A stretch of 64,000 nt of DNA from Zoroaster sp. YZ-2022 (taxonomy: Eukaryota; Echinodermata; Asteroidea; Forcipulatida; Zoroasteridae): positions 35,285,288 to 35,349,287 of the forward strand of contig CM055819.1 of assembly GCA_029582265.1 (NCBI GenBank), in the 5' to 3' direction. How positions within the stretch are numbered: the stretch's first letter is position 1; each line of letters opens with the position of its first letter. Below the pieces are notes generated by a model that worked only from the letters and a program-made list of their open reading frames with translations, was not told the origin of the DNA and did not search any database. The translations under genes were made by a program, and so were the position numbers. This document shows positions 25,218 through 37,820 of this stretch, piece by piece.

Positions 25218-28200
25218 TTTGCCTGCCAGACTCGGAACCGAATCTTGTCCAGAACTGACGAAACGTTGCTCACATTTGTCATGTTAGATCGTCCGTGTAA
25301 CAGTATATAACATAATATCAATGGGAACATTCATTTTAAATATGTGGGTGTCTGCAATTTTGGAATTTCAATCAATTTCATTTCAAAGTTAAAGACCATA
25401 CAAAGTGCCTTGATTTTTTACTCAAAATTGTTGAATATGTATTTAGTTATTTATGCTATTCAAAAAAGCATTGAAAAAATTCAGAAATTACTGAAATAAA
25501 ATCATAATTTGCAGCCAAAATTCCAGCGGTTGAAATCTGCGACGTCACTTTTTTTTTTAGATGTTGGACATTTGCGAGCCGTGGCGGCAGCAAATGTTTT
25601 TCCTGTTTTTTATAAGTGACCCCGCTTTAATCTTTGCTATCATAATTGTTGTGAAAGAATGTTATAGTGATGAATGAACACCTCCATTTTCCATTCCAGT
25701 ATGGTCTCAGTTCGTTTTAGTGCGGCATCCGGTACTCCCTCCTCCAGGTATTTGTTGTAGGATAGTTTGTTCTAAAGAAATGCCAATCGTCATTGTAATT
25801 TGTATGGGGCTGGAACTACTTTGGGAATATACTGATCTAATGCCGTTCCAGCTCAGTGTACGCGGTGGTTTTCACATAACCTTGCGCGCTGCCGAAATAT
25901 GGTTGGCGTGATAAATGTTGAGGGAGTAGGCGTGAACAATTTTGAAATGGGGGAGGCGTGAACAATCTTACCCCCCAAAAACGCCATACGAGGGGGTGGG
26001 GTGGTTTATATGCCGACTGAGGTTCTAAATATTGACTGAGATACATATCACCCCACCTCCCTTTGGGTACAGCCCGCTGCAGCCGCTTAGCCATATTTTT
26101 TTTTCATAGGAGAGGGTTTGTATTTCCCCCAAAAATGGAGGATCTCGAACGCTCAACGTGGAGGGGGGGGGGTGGGGGAGTTGGATCACAGGCCCGCTGG
26201 TTCGAAATAATTATACATATTATATCGATATGTACATGCCTTCGACATAATTCATTTTGATTGGTATAGGAATATTAGGCCTTTACTATTTTGCTCTTTG
26301 AAAGAGAAAATACATAATTAAGTTCCAAAATGTGTATAGACCAGAGGTAACTGATAATAAACCAGAGTAACATAAATTAATTCAATGGAAAACATTCGAC
26401 GTATGATACAATGAAACATGAGAGAAAGGATATTCGGTTTTTTCGAATGCCTTTTATTGTTTTATTAGCGTTAACATTGATAAAATGGTGCAAAAATATT
26501 AAAAGTGACTGAGACACCAGTGGTGAATACAGGATGTGGCAAATGAATGACGCACCTGGCAGGAGCACCTTTCATCTTTTGATTATAAACAAGATTATTT
26601 TCTAGGCGACATTATTAAAATCAAATGTAGTTTTTTGACACCAATCGATCGGGCAACGGCGCCATCGCGCGATACTTAAACCAAGACTACGGTCATTAGT
26701 TGATGCGTGCGTTTTCCATAATTACATTCTGCTCAATGTGTTTTTGTTTGTTTACACTGGCTGAAAATGAAGTTTTTATCAACTGGGCTTTGTGTTTCAA
26801 ACATTTGTTTTAAGTTAAGGTGTAGAATTAGTAATTAGTTTAATACAAAACAAATTCGATTACTAACCTAAAACGTACAAAAAGCTGATGGTTGTATCAA
26901 TCTTCTATAGAAATAAATGTTGTATGAAGTGCAGACATTTGTAAGAAATGTTTTAATATTTCTGTTTGGAATTTAGAAGAGTCCACTTTCCTTAATTTCA
27001 CATTAGAATGAATACACACATCTGAGCGACATGACTTATGAAGATACACAAGGTACGTCTTGTGTATACAATACACTTGCTAATTGTATGGACTCGCATA
27101 AGCCCATGAGAGGGGCTGCATGATAACACAAAATCTCAACAAGTCCCGTCTATGAACCACTTTTGAACCAGAATCCATTGGGTTATTTTTTTTATAAAGA
27201 TTCAAGGATGTTTCATAATAATCAGACTGAACAAGGTTCAAACATCCGCCTCGCCTTTCTTCGCCACTGGTCATTATTTGTATAAATATTAAATATTAAT
27301 AATTATTACGTCTAGTTCAGTGGCGAAGCCAGTTTTTGTTATTAATAGTATTTTTTGTTAAATATATTTCATATATTTGCAAATCTTGAAATAAAAAGTG
27401 TAATTTACAAAATCTTCACTTTACCTCAAACGTCTGACATCAATTTTGTTTAAACTGTCCAGAAAGCATAGATATTTGCCAAAATATGTATCTACACAAA
27501 AGTGCATGTTATAGGCCCTTTACAAATATTTTGTTCCTGTCAAAGAATTGTCAATTAAAGAGCAACATCCAAAGATAAAGTCACAACTATTTACATTTGA
27601 CTTTAATATAGTATAACATACCATATAGTGTATAAATTTACTCTATAAAGATTCAATCAATAAATTTAACTCATTCAAAAGCAAAAAAAGCAATGACAAG
27701 TTTCTTATACATCATATTGCTCAGAGATATGTTGCGCCATGTTGCTCAGAGATATCTTGAATCTTATAAAAAAATTCATTGTCCAATGCAATTTTCTTAT
27801 TACAATTTAATAACAAATTTCACTGATTAAATAAAATCTCTGGTTTCTTGTCCCCCAGTTTGTCGCCTCCACGTCGCAGACCCATTGTTTCAAATTTCAC
27901 GTTTCTTCTATTACTTTATTCATGGTGAAACTGTTATCAGGTGAGTGTACATGCTTGAGATGTAGTATGTATTTTGCCCATTTGTTTTGACTCACATTAA
28001 TGGTTGTGGTCGCCAAACAAAACACATCTCTAAAAACATGACACTACACCAAGTCTGAAGGTGAACTTTGGCCAGAAACCAGAGGTGTTTTTTTTACGAT
28101 TTGGCCTGTTCAGGAAATTATTTTTCTCTGCATTAACCTACTACACGTACTATCTACATATACATTCTAACACAATTACAGTTAGTGCAAATACACAAAA

Positions 28201-28235
28201 ACCACAGAAAATCTCAAAAGCCACAGTGTATCATT
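25218..28235. other. Intergenic, no gene recognised
   Basis: AT-rich sequence with a few purine or G runs (T10 near 25550, G9 near 26162). The head of a GTGGCGAAGCCA-type repeat lies near 27322. Short open frames here have no family resemblance, conserved start context or splice support. Confidence 0.5.
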
Positions 28236-28506
28236 GGCGGATCCAGGGGGGGGGGCTAAGGGGGCTGTAGCCCCCCCCCCTAAAATCGAAAAAAATAAAA
28301 AAAAAAAACATTAAAAAAAGGGGAGGGGAGGGGGAGGGGAGAACGCACTCCCATTCCCACAGTGTGCAGGATAAACATAAGGAGGTGACCTACTTAGTAC
28401 TGTACTAACCGTTGTGCATAGGAAGTGACGGCACCCTTTGTAGTACTGAAAAATAATTGTTTTTGATTCTCAGCCCCCCCCCCCTAAAAAATGTTCTGGA
28501 TCCGCC
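28236..28506. mobile_element. MITE-like element with GGCGGATCCAG ends
   Basis: 271 bp with 11-bp inverted ends GGCGGATCCAG (28236-28246) and CTGGATCCGCC (28496-28506), each followed inward by long G or C runs. GTGTAT occurs on both outer flanks and is a possible target duplication. Internal GGGGAGG purine tract. Non-coding. Confidence 0.65.
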
Positions 28507-29148
28507 CGTGTGTATACTTTCGGTAAAGTTCTTTGTAACACAAGTTGAAAAAGTTATTTACTATATTTTTTGTTTTTAATTGAGGCATTTATCAAAAGTG
28601 TGTTCTTCAAGATATATCTATCATTTGTAATTCGGCTTCCACAAAATGTATTATTATTTTCAAAAGGAAAAGTGCAATTTAAATCCACAAAATGTATTAA
28701 TAAAGTAGTTATGTGCCTACTGTTGAATCGGTCAACATGAGAAGTTATTATAGTCCCATCTGAATATGATTTTTTTTTTAAGTTGTACTTGATAATGTTG
28801 TACTTTTCAAAGACTTCAACAGTCAGAGCGCTACACCATTTACTATTAGGCCCAAAAAAAAATGGTTGAGTTGCCCTCCAGTGAAAATATTTGAAGGGGT
28901 CGGTCGGTCGGGATTTTTTTTTTCTTTTTTTTTTTCTCCTTGACTGTCGTTTTAAGATTGAAATGCATTGGAACTGGAAATGCATTGGAACTGAAACCAC
29001 ATACCATGTTTTTCATTTGTATACCTATCAGCAAGGAATTTTGCTTCAGAATAAAAGTATCCCAAGCATTTTTGTTGTACTTTTCGCTGTGATTGACACA
29101 GCAAATTCATCCATGTTGCGTGCAATGCTCAACATGCAACATGTGAGT
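28507..29148. other. Non-coding, polypyrimidine-rich
   Basis: Contains a T-rich tract at 28914-28940 and two copies of TGCATTGGAACTG. No gene seen. A GGTCGGTCGGGATTTTT-type motif recurs inverted near 29575-29610, so 28850-29630 may be one repeat with inverted ends. Confidence 0.45.
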
Positions 29149-29436
29149 GGCCATTCGATTTGAAAACGTGTAGATTGAGTCGCAATCGTTGACACACGTA
29201 TAATGCGGGGAGCCAGTGCACAACGTGTAAGGGCCATTTGATTTGAAAACGTGTAGATTGAGTCGCAATCGTTGACATACAAAACAGTGCGCGAAGCCAG
29301 TGGAAAACATGTCAGTGGCCATTCGATTGGAAAACGTGTAGATTTGAGTCGCAATCGTTGGCACACAGTGTGTGCGAAGGCAGTGCACCATGTGAGGGCC
29401 GGGGCCATTCGATTTGAAAACATGTAGATTGAGTCT
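29149..29436. repeat. ~83-bp minisatellite, four units
   Basis: Units begin GGCCATTCGATTTGAAAACG and contain GATTGAGTCGCAATCGTTG, itself a short inverted repeat (CGCAATCG). Three full and one partial unit, moderately diverged. ORFs here follow the repeat and are not genes. Confidence 0.9.
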
Positions 29437-31119
29437 TGGGTACCGGTAAATTTACCGGTAAAAAAAGTGGAAAATTTCACAAATCAAACGTATTATGTTT
29501 TATACAAAGAAAATTGGTAAGTTTCATTAATAAATAGGCCTATGAATGACGGGGGAAACAAAAAACAAAAAAACCCGACCCGAGATTTCAGCACTTTTGG
29601 GTCGGTCGATGGAGGGCAACTCAACATTTTTTTTTGTTGGCCTTATTACCATTTACATACAAGTGAACAATAGCAATATACAATAAAGAAATCGAAGTTC
29701 CATTGAAAATAATTCACTAAATCTACCTTTTTTCTGTACAGTAGGAATAGGCCTAGCTTGGGCAGAATGATTTCTCATGATGTTTGATACCATCACAAAC
29801 GGTAGTATACATTTTCATGTATATCTTTGTACGTTTTATTATAATGACTATAAGTGTAGAGGGGCTTTAAGACGTTGTAGTTTCCGAGCGATGAACACAT
29901 ACGACCTTAAATGCAGCCAATAAGCTCGAAGCGCATACACATCCTATTGTTATACCCCACAGGACGTATGCGGATATATCTTGAGCGGATCATTCTCTGT
30001 GATGCGGACTGATCTGGGACTATCACGTCTGTAGAAGACGAGTAAAACTGAGAATAGAATTAGAAATTTTAAAGATTACTTTATTTCTTTAGTGCTGTAA
30101 ATGTATTGTAGCGGATACAGGAGCAGATCCAGGGTTGCCGACAAGGGGAACACGGCAAATCAAGGGATACAAACGTACGGTTACTTTATACAAGATGATC
30201 ACAATGAATGGGACACATTTGACCACCCTGAATTCCCTGTAAAGGTGACTAATTAACATAAAGGAAGATCCGGCCATAACATTTCTCAAGAGGCTTTTTT
30301 AGCTACAATAAACGATGCTGGTGATATGTCACCTCGAGTAAGTTACACAAATAAATAGAGAATTAGCTGTTGCAACCAAAATTGTTATGATATAACTTTT
30401 TGAATTTTTTTTACCGATGTGGAACAGACAAATGATATTCAGTATGATCGTATTCACCAATGAACAGTTGTTTTTAAGTAACGAATCTGAGTTAAAATGT
30501 ATAACTATAGTGGCCAAACGTTACGTTTGATGAAGTGGTTATAATCTGAGCAATTAATACCGAGTATTTATTGTTTATTTATATCACGATGCTTTAAAGA
30601 ATATTAGCAGCAAAAGAGTAATTAGTTTACACTGTAAAATATATATGCATGATTAAGTACATATACCACAATACAAGGCTGCATCAAGGGTCACTCATTG
30701 GCTTCGCTATCGTACAGTAGGTGTCACTTGTGTTCGCTATCCACATATCAAGATAGGCTGTGTCTTTTGTATAATTGGTAGAAGTGTTAGTATTTCACTT
30801 TTTTCACTATATTATGGATTTGAAGTTTTGTATGGTGGAAGTAAGTAGGAGTAAGGTTTGTGGTAGCAACATGTAACAATCTCCGAGAACACTACACTCT
30901 CAAAGAGTGTTATACATGATATTGTCCGTATAGTTATTTATGTATTGATTATTATTCTTAGGGTGTTGTATTTGCAATTATTTTTCATGACAATATTTTC
31001 AACGACATGCCAACTGTAATTTGTTGGTCACTGTAAACGGAAATACATTTCTTCGTTGCCACCTAGCGAGTAAACATACGAGTGGAAAGTATAACAATAT
31101 TGGTATAGTCTTAACTTAC
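29437..31119. other. Intergenic, no gene recognised
   Basis: AT-rich, no coding pattern. It includes an inverted copy of the 28850-28940 motif near 29575-29640 (GAGTTGCCCTCC / GGAGGGCAACTC). Otherwise nothing distinctive was seen. Confidence 0.45.
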
Positions 31120-31307
31120 GACTCATTTAGTTTCATCTTCATTCTTCAAATCAATCCATGTGACGTCATCATCGCTGTAACTCATGTAAAATTTAGAGAC
31201 ATATTTATTAGAGTTGTAAAATCCTTGGACGATCAATCCATAGAGGTCTACCATGCGACCGATATCCACCTGAATCCAATCTCCAAATCCCGAACCACAC
31301 CAGGCGC
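31120..31307 (-). CDS. Discoidin (F5/8 type C)-like exon, partial
   Basis: Reads GAWCGSGFGDWIQVDIGRMV, then GFYNSNKYVSKFYMSYSDDDVTWIDL, the core of an F5/8C ligand-binding domain (extracellular). The upstream edge is a good acceptor (pyrimidine stretch then CAG at 31310-31308). A GTAAGT donor lies at 31119-31114, but a TGA (31125-31123) precedes it in this frame. So either the exon is decayed or terminal, or another donor is used. Relation to the PAN exon at 25217 is unclear, because that exon begins its own gene with a signal peptide. Confidence 0.6.
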
Positions 31308-31415
31308 CTGCGATCAAATACAAGAGAAACAATGTAATTATCATCTCCATAATATAAACAATGTAGATTGAGTAATTATTCATCGCCAGCTATATTTATC
31401 AACTGATATAAAACT

Positions 31416-31620
31416 ACAAGTCTCGAGCAACATAAGATGTCTCAACCAATCCAACCTGTCAATCAAACAGCACCGATTAACCAATACTCTCGAGCAACAC
31501 CTTAGTCTCAACCAATCCAACCTGTCAATCAAACAGCACCGATTAACCAATACTCTCGAGCAACACCTTAGTCTCAACCAATCCAACCTGTCATTCAAAC
31601 AGCACCGATTAACCAATAGG
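31416..31620. repeat. ~68-bp minisatellite, three units
   Basis: Units contain TCTCGAGCAACACC, CTCAACCAATCCAACCTGTC and CAGCACCGATTAACCAAT. The second and third copies are nearly identical. The minus-strand ORF across it is repeat translation. Confidence 0.92.
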
Positions 31621-31744
31621 GTTTAGCCTTTCATAACATTGGTTACTATGTTGTTCAAGCGCTTGAATTGACTTTTATAAATGTGACCGAGTTCTTAGCA
31701 TTGGTATTAGGGAGGGCAAGTACTATGACCATACACAGATCGGT

Positions 31745-31960
31745 GTAGTGAGCACATGGGGCATTGCTTTTCAGTGGGGAGTGGGGGGGGGGGGTGCCAG
31801 GGTTATGGGTTTTTCCCTTTTCTTTTTCTTTTCTTTTTTGGGGGCACTATCAGGATTTTTCATGGGGGCACCTGGTGGGGGGGGCACTGGAAATTTGTGG
31901 GGGGGGGCACGTGCCCCCTCAGGCCCGCCGTGGCTACGCCACTGGGTCCTAACCCATTCC
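31745..31960. mobile_element. G-rich repeat ending in GTGGCTACGCCACTGG
   Basis: Runs of G (up to 10) and GGGGGGCAC words end in a perfect hairpin-type end (GTGGCTACGCCAC, near 31929-31942). This kind of terminus is common in non-autonomous elements of marine invertebrates. Left boundary not fixed. Confidence 0.4.
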
Positions 31961-32414
31961 TTTTGGTCTGCCCTCATGTTGGCTGTATGGTTTAGATTTC
32001 CTTTATGAATGAAACAAATAATATTTGACGACAGCTGCTCCTCCTCAGGGCTGTACCAACAAATTGTTTCCTATTTAATTCTATGCACGTTTATGTAAAA
32101 CTAAAAATACATAATATACAATGTACATTGTACTTACTGTGGCTGTTCAGTCGGGCAAGTGCTGAGCTAGCTGTAGTTCACATACAGTGCAACACAGCAT
32201 AACTGTCCAAAAACTTGACTTGCGCCCTCTGTTGACAGTAGCAAGCTATGCATGTGAAAATGTATATTTTTCTTACTGTATTACATGTTTGATGACTACA
32301 TGTATTGATAACAAATCAATATAATCCACAAATCATGTACACTAAAATATTTTGTATGTTGTGTAGCCAATTGGCCAAAAATGCTAGTAAAAAAATTGCA
32401 TATGTCGGGATGTC
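31961..32414. other. Non-coding spacer before satellite
   Basis: AT-rich with no gene or repeat structure recognised. It carries GCGCCCTCTGTTGAC (near 32223), also present inverted near 14955-14970 (TCAACAGAGGGCGC), so a small shared dispersed repeat is likely. Confidence 0.45.
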
Positions 32415-34576
32415 GGGTTGTCACCATTGTACAGATTGTTAATTGTCAAAAAATATTTACACAAAGGTGACCCCAATTTGACCTTACTTCCTGTCCAAAC
32501 CGGAAGTCAGAGTTTAATATTAAAAAAAAATCATATCTCAACAACCACAAGAGGTAAATTCACAATTTTTGGACCATTGTACAGATCGTTGATTGTCAAA
32601 AAATATTTACAAAAAGGTGACCCCAATTTGACCTTACTTCGTGTCCAAACCGGAAGTCAAAGTTTAATATTAAAAAAAAATCATATCTCAACAACCACAA
32701 GATGTAAATTTACATTTTTTGTACCATTGTATAGATTGTTAATTCTCGAAACATATTTACACAAAGGTGACCCCAATTTGACCTTACTTACTGTCCAAAC
32801 CGGAAGTCAAATTTTAATAATTAAAAAAAATCATATCTGAACCACAAGAAGTAAATTTAAAAAAATTTGTACCATTGTAGAGATCGTTAATTGTCAAAAA
32901 ATATTTATACCCCAATTTGACCTTACTTTCTGTCAAACCGGAAGTGAAAGTTTAATATTAAAAAAATCCTATCTCAACAACCACAAGAGGTAAATTCAAA
33001 ATTTTTGTACCATTGTACAGATTATAATTGTCAAAAGTATTTACAAAAACATGACCCCAATTTGACCTTTACTTCCTGTCCAAACCGGAAGTCAAAGTTT
33101 ATTTATTAATTTTTTTTTCTTCTCCTTCTCCGGATAGATTGTCTACAAAAAACACATACTTGCAAACGTCACTTGAACTTGGAAATTGACACATACTTAG
33201 ACCCTAATGTGTAGATGAAACAGAATTTGTGACATCATGATTAGGTCATCAGATATCGAATTACGATAAATCAAAATTTAATATTTAAAAAAATCATATC
33301 TCAACAACCACAAGAGGTAAATTCACAATTTTTTTACCATTGTACAGATCGTTGATTGTCAAAAAATATTTACAAAAAGGTGACCCCAATTTGACCTTAC
33401 TTCCTGTCCAAACCGGAAGTCAAAGTTTAATATTTAAAAAAAAAAACTATCTCAACAACCACAAGAGGTAAATTCACAATTTTTGTACCATTGTACAGAT
33501 TATAATTGTCAAAAGTATTTACAAAAACATGACCCCAATTTGACCTTTACTTCCTGTCCAAACCGGAAGTCAAAGTTTATTTATTAATTTTTTTTCTCTT
33601 CTTCTCCGGATAGATTGTCTACAAAAAACACATACTTGCAAACGTCACTTGAACTTGGAAATTGACACATACTTAGACCCTAATGTGTAGATGAAACAGA
33701 ATTTGTGACATCATGATTAGGTCATCAGATATCGAATTACGATAAATCAAAGTTTAATATTTAAAAAAATCATATCTCAACAACCACAAGAGGTAAATTA
33801 ATTTTTTTTTTACCATTGTACAGATCGTTGATTGTCAAAAAATATTTACAAAAAGGTGACCCCAATTTGACCTTACTTCCTGTCCAAACCGGAAGTCAAA
33901 GTTTAATATTTAAAAAAAATCATATCTCAACAACCACAAGAGGTAAATTCACAATTTTTGTACCATTGTACAGATCTTTAATTGTCAAAAAATATTTACA
34001 AAAAGATGACCCCAATTTGACCTTACTTCCTATCCAAACTGGAAGTCAAATTTTAATATTTAAAAAAAATCATATCTGAACAACCACAAGAGGTAAATTC
34101 ACAATTTTTGTACCAATGTACAAAACGTTAATTGTCAAAAATATTTACTAAAAGATGACCCCAATTTGACATTACTTCCTGTCCAAACCGGAAGTCAAAG
34201 TTTAATATTGAAAAAAATCCTATCTCAACAACCACAAGAGGTAAATTGACATTTTTTGCGCCATTGTAGATTGTTAATTGTCGAAACATGTTTACACAAA
34301 AATGACCCCAATTTGACCTTACTTCCTGTCCAAACCGGAAGTCAAAGTTTAATATTAAAAAAAAAATCATATCTTAACAACCACAAGAGGTAAATTGACA
34401 TTTTTGAACCATTGTATAGATTGTTAATTGTCGAAAAATATTTACATAATGGTGACCCCAATTTGACCTTACTTCCTGTCCAAACAGGAAGTCAAAGTTT
34501 AATATTGAAAAAAATCATATCTCAACCACAAGAGGTAAATGGACATTGTTTGCACCATTGTATAGATTGTTAATTG
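32415..34576. repeat. ~148-bp satellite array with nested higher-order unit
   Basis: About 14 units containing ACCATTGTACAGATTGTTAA, CCCCAATTTGACCTTACTTC, CTGTCCAAACCGGAAGTCAA and ATCTCAACAACCACAAGAGG. A ~477-bp higher-order block including TCTCCGGATAGATTGTCTAC occurs twice (near 33129 and 33605). ORFs reading PLYRSLIVKKYLQKGDPN are repeat translations. The array ends abruptly at 34576 against the next satellite. Confidence 0.95.
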
Positions 34577-37500
34577 GGCACAAAATAAGTTGGTTTTTTT
34601 TCGTCTCGGAATCGCCTCAAATTCGATATGTAAATGATATGGGGTCTCACGGTCAAAATTGGTTTAGGGAACGGGTCTCGGCGGCCACTATCTGAGCAAC
34701 TGAGGGCAAATTTTTGAAAGGACTTTTCTGGTCAAGTAATTTGGATTTTTTTTTACACATTTGGCACAAAGTTTACAAAAGTAGCTTTTATGGGAGAATG
34801 GCAAAACAGAACTTTCTCCAATTTCACACAGACGGGCTGCCCCCGCAGACGGATCATACTCCCGAGTTACAGGTCCCTACGACTAGGATTTTAGGAGTAA
34901 TGCACAAATTACTATTTAAGCAACATTCGCCCGAATCACGACCGATCAAAATGACAGACTTCAGGGACCCCCCCCCTCACTCCCACCCAGAGTCCCTCGG
35001 GCTCAAACGGTGGCTTTCCACCAAAGAAAAATCATGCATAATGGGTGTGGGGACAATGTTTTTGATTTTGGGGGGCAAAAAAACTTTCGAGATTTCCAAC
35101 CCAATTTTGGAAAATTTTGCCCTAGCCGGTATGGTCAAAAATTCTGATTAGGGGCACAAAATAAGTTGGTTTTTTCGTCTCGGAATCGCCTCAAATTCGA
35201 TATGTAAATGGATTGGGGTCTCACGGTCAAAATTGGTTTAGGGAACGGGTCTCGGCGGCCACTATCTGAGCAACTGAGGGAAATTTTTTAAAGGACTTTT
35301 CTGGTCAAGTAATTTGGATTTTTTTTTACACATTTGTCACAAAGTTTACAAAAGTAGCTTTTATGGGAGAATGGCATAACAGAAATTTCTCCAATTTCAC
35401 ACAGACGGGCTGCCCCCGCAGACGGATCACACTGCCGAGTTACAGGTCCCTACGACTAGGATTTTAGGAGTAATGCACAAATAACTATTTAAGCAACATT
35501 CGCCCGAATCACGACCGATCAAAATGACAGATTTCAGGGACCCCCCCCCTCACTCCCACCCAGAGTCCCTCGGGCTCAAACGGTGGCTTTCCACCAAAGA
35601 AAAATCATGCATAATGGGTGTGGGGACAATATTTTTGATTTTGGGGGGGAAAAAAACTTTCGAGATTTCCGACCCAATTTTGGAAAATTTTGCCCTAGCC
35701 AGTATAGTCAAAAATTCTGATTTTGGGCACAAAATAGGTTCGTTTTTTTTCGTCTCGGAATCGCATCAAATTCGATTTGTAAATCGAATGGGGTCTCACG
35801 GTCAAAATTGGTTTAGGGAACGGGTCTCGGCGGCCACTATCTGAGCAACTGAGGGCAAATTTTTTGAAGGACTTTTCTGGTCAAGTAATTTGGATTTTTG
35901 TTTACACATTTGGCACAAAGTTTACAAAAGTAGCTTTTATGGGAGAATGGCAAAACAGAAATTTCTCCAATTTCACACAGACGGGCTGTCCCGCAGACGG
36001 ATCACACTGCCGAGTTACAGGTCCCTACGACTAGTATTTTAGGAGTAATGCACAAATAACTATTTAAGCAACATTCGCCCGAATCACGACCGATCAAAAT
36101 GACAGATTTCAGGGACCCCCCCTCACTCCCACCCAGAGTCCCTCGGGCTCAAACGGTGGCTTTCCACCAAAGAAAAATCATGCATAATGGGTGTGGGGAC
36201 AATATTTTTGATTTTGGGGGGGGGGAAACTTTCGAGATTTCCGACCCAATTTTGGAAAATTTTGCCCTAGCCGGTATGGTCAAAAATTCTGATTTTGGGC
36301 ACAAAATAGGTTGGTTTTTTTTCGTCTCGGAATCGCCTCAAATTCGATATGTAAATGGAATGGGGTCTCACGGTCAAAATTGGTTTAGGGAACGGCTCTC
36401 GGCGGCCACTATCTGAGCAACTGAGGGCAAATTTTTGAAAGGACTTTTCTGGTCAAGTAATTTTGGAATTTTTTACACATTTGGCACAAAGTTTACAAAA
36501 GTAGCTTTTATGGGAGAATGGCAAAACAGAAATTTCTCCAATTTCACACAGACGGGCTGCCCCCGCAGACGGATCACACTGCCGAGTTACAGGTCCCTAC
36601 GACTAGGATTTTAGGAGTAATGCATAAATAACTATTTAAGCAACATTCGCCCGAATCACGACCAATCAAAATGACAGATTTCAGGGACCCCCCCCTCACT
36701 CCCACCCAGAGTCCCTCGGGCTCAAACGGTGGCTTTCCACCAAAGAAAAATCATGCATAATGGGTGTGGGGACAATATTTTTGATTTTGGGGGGCAAAAA
36801 ACTTTCGAGATTTCCAACCCAATTTTGGAAAATTTTGCCCTAGCCGGTATGGTCAACAATTCTGATTTTGGGCACAAAACAAGTTGGTTTTGTTTCGTCT
36901 CGGAATCGCCTCAAATTCGATATGTAAATCGAATGGGGTCTCACAGTTAAAATTGGTTTAGAGAACGGGTCTCGGCGGCCACTATTTGAGCAACTGAGGG
37001 CAAATTTTTGAAAGGACTTTTCTGGTCAATTAATTTGGAATTTTTTTTACACATTTGGCACAAAGTTTACAAAAGTAGCTTTTATGGGAGAATGGCAAAA
37101 CAGAACTTTCTCCAATTTCACACAGACGGGCTGCCCCCGCAGACGGATCACACTGCCGAGTTACAGGTCCCTACGACTAGTATTTTAGGAGTAATGCACA
37201 AATAACTATTTAAGCAACATTCGCCCGAATCACGACCGATCAAAATGACAGATTTCAGGGACCCCCCCCCTCACTCCCACCCAGAGTCCCTCGGGCTCAA
37301 ACGGTGGCTATCCACCAAAGAAAAATCATGCATAATGGGTGCGTGGACAATATTTTTGATTTTGGGGGGGGGGGGGAACTTTCGAGATTTCCGACCCAAT
37401 TTTGGAAAATTTTGCCCTAGCCGGTATGATCAAAAATTCTGATTTTGGGCACAAAATAGGTTGGTTTTTTTTCGTCTCGGAATCGCATCAAATTCGATTT

Positions 37501-37820
37501 GTAAATCGAATGGGGTCTCACGGTCATAATTGGTTTAGGGAACGGGTCTCGGCGGCCACTATCTGAGCAACTGTGGGCAAATTTTTGAAAGGACTTTTCT
37601 GGTCAAGTAATTTGGATTTTTTTTTTACACATTTGGCACAAAGTTTACAAAAGTAGCTTTTATGGGAGAATGGCAAAACAGAAATTTCTCCAATTTCACA
37701 CAGACGGGCTGCCCCCGCAGACGGATCACACTGCCGAGGTACAGGTCCCTACGTCTAGTATTTTAGGAGTAATGCACAAATAACTATTTAAGCAACATTC
37801 GCACGAATCACGACCGATCA

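Noticed and set aside
31748..32008. Gly-rich and Pro-rich ORFs near 31.8 kb
   Set aside because: Produced by G-runs of a repeat; several overlapping frames are open for the same compositional reason.
32418..34079. ORFs reading PLYRSLIVKKYLQKGDPN
   Set aside because: Direct translation of the 148-bp satellite whose unit length sometimes keeps frame.
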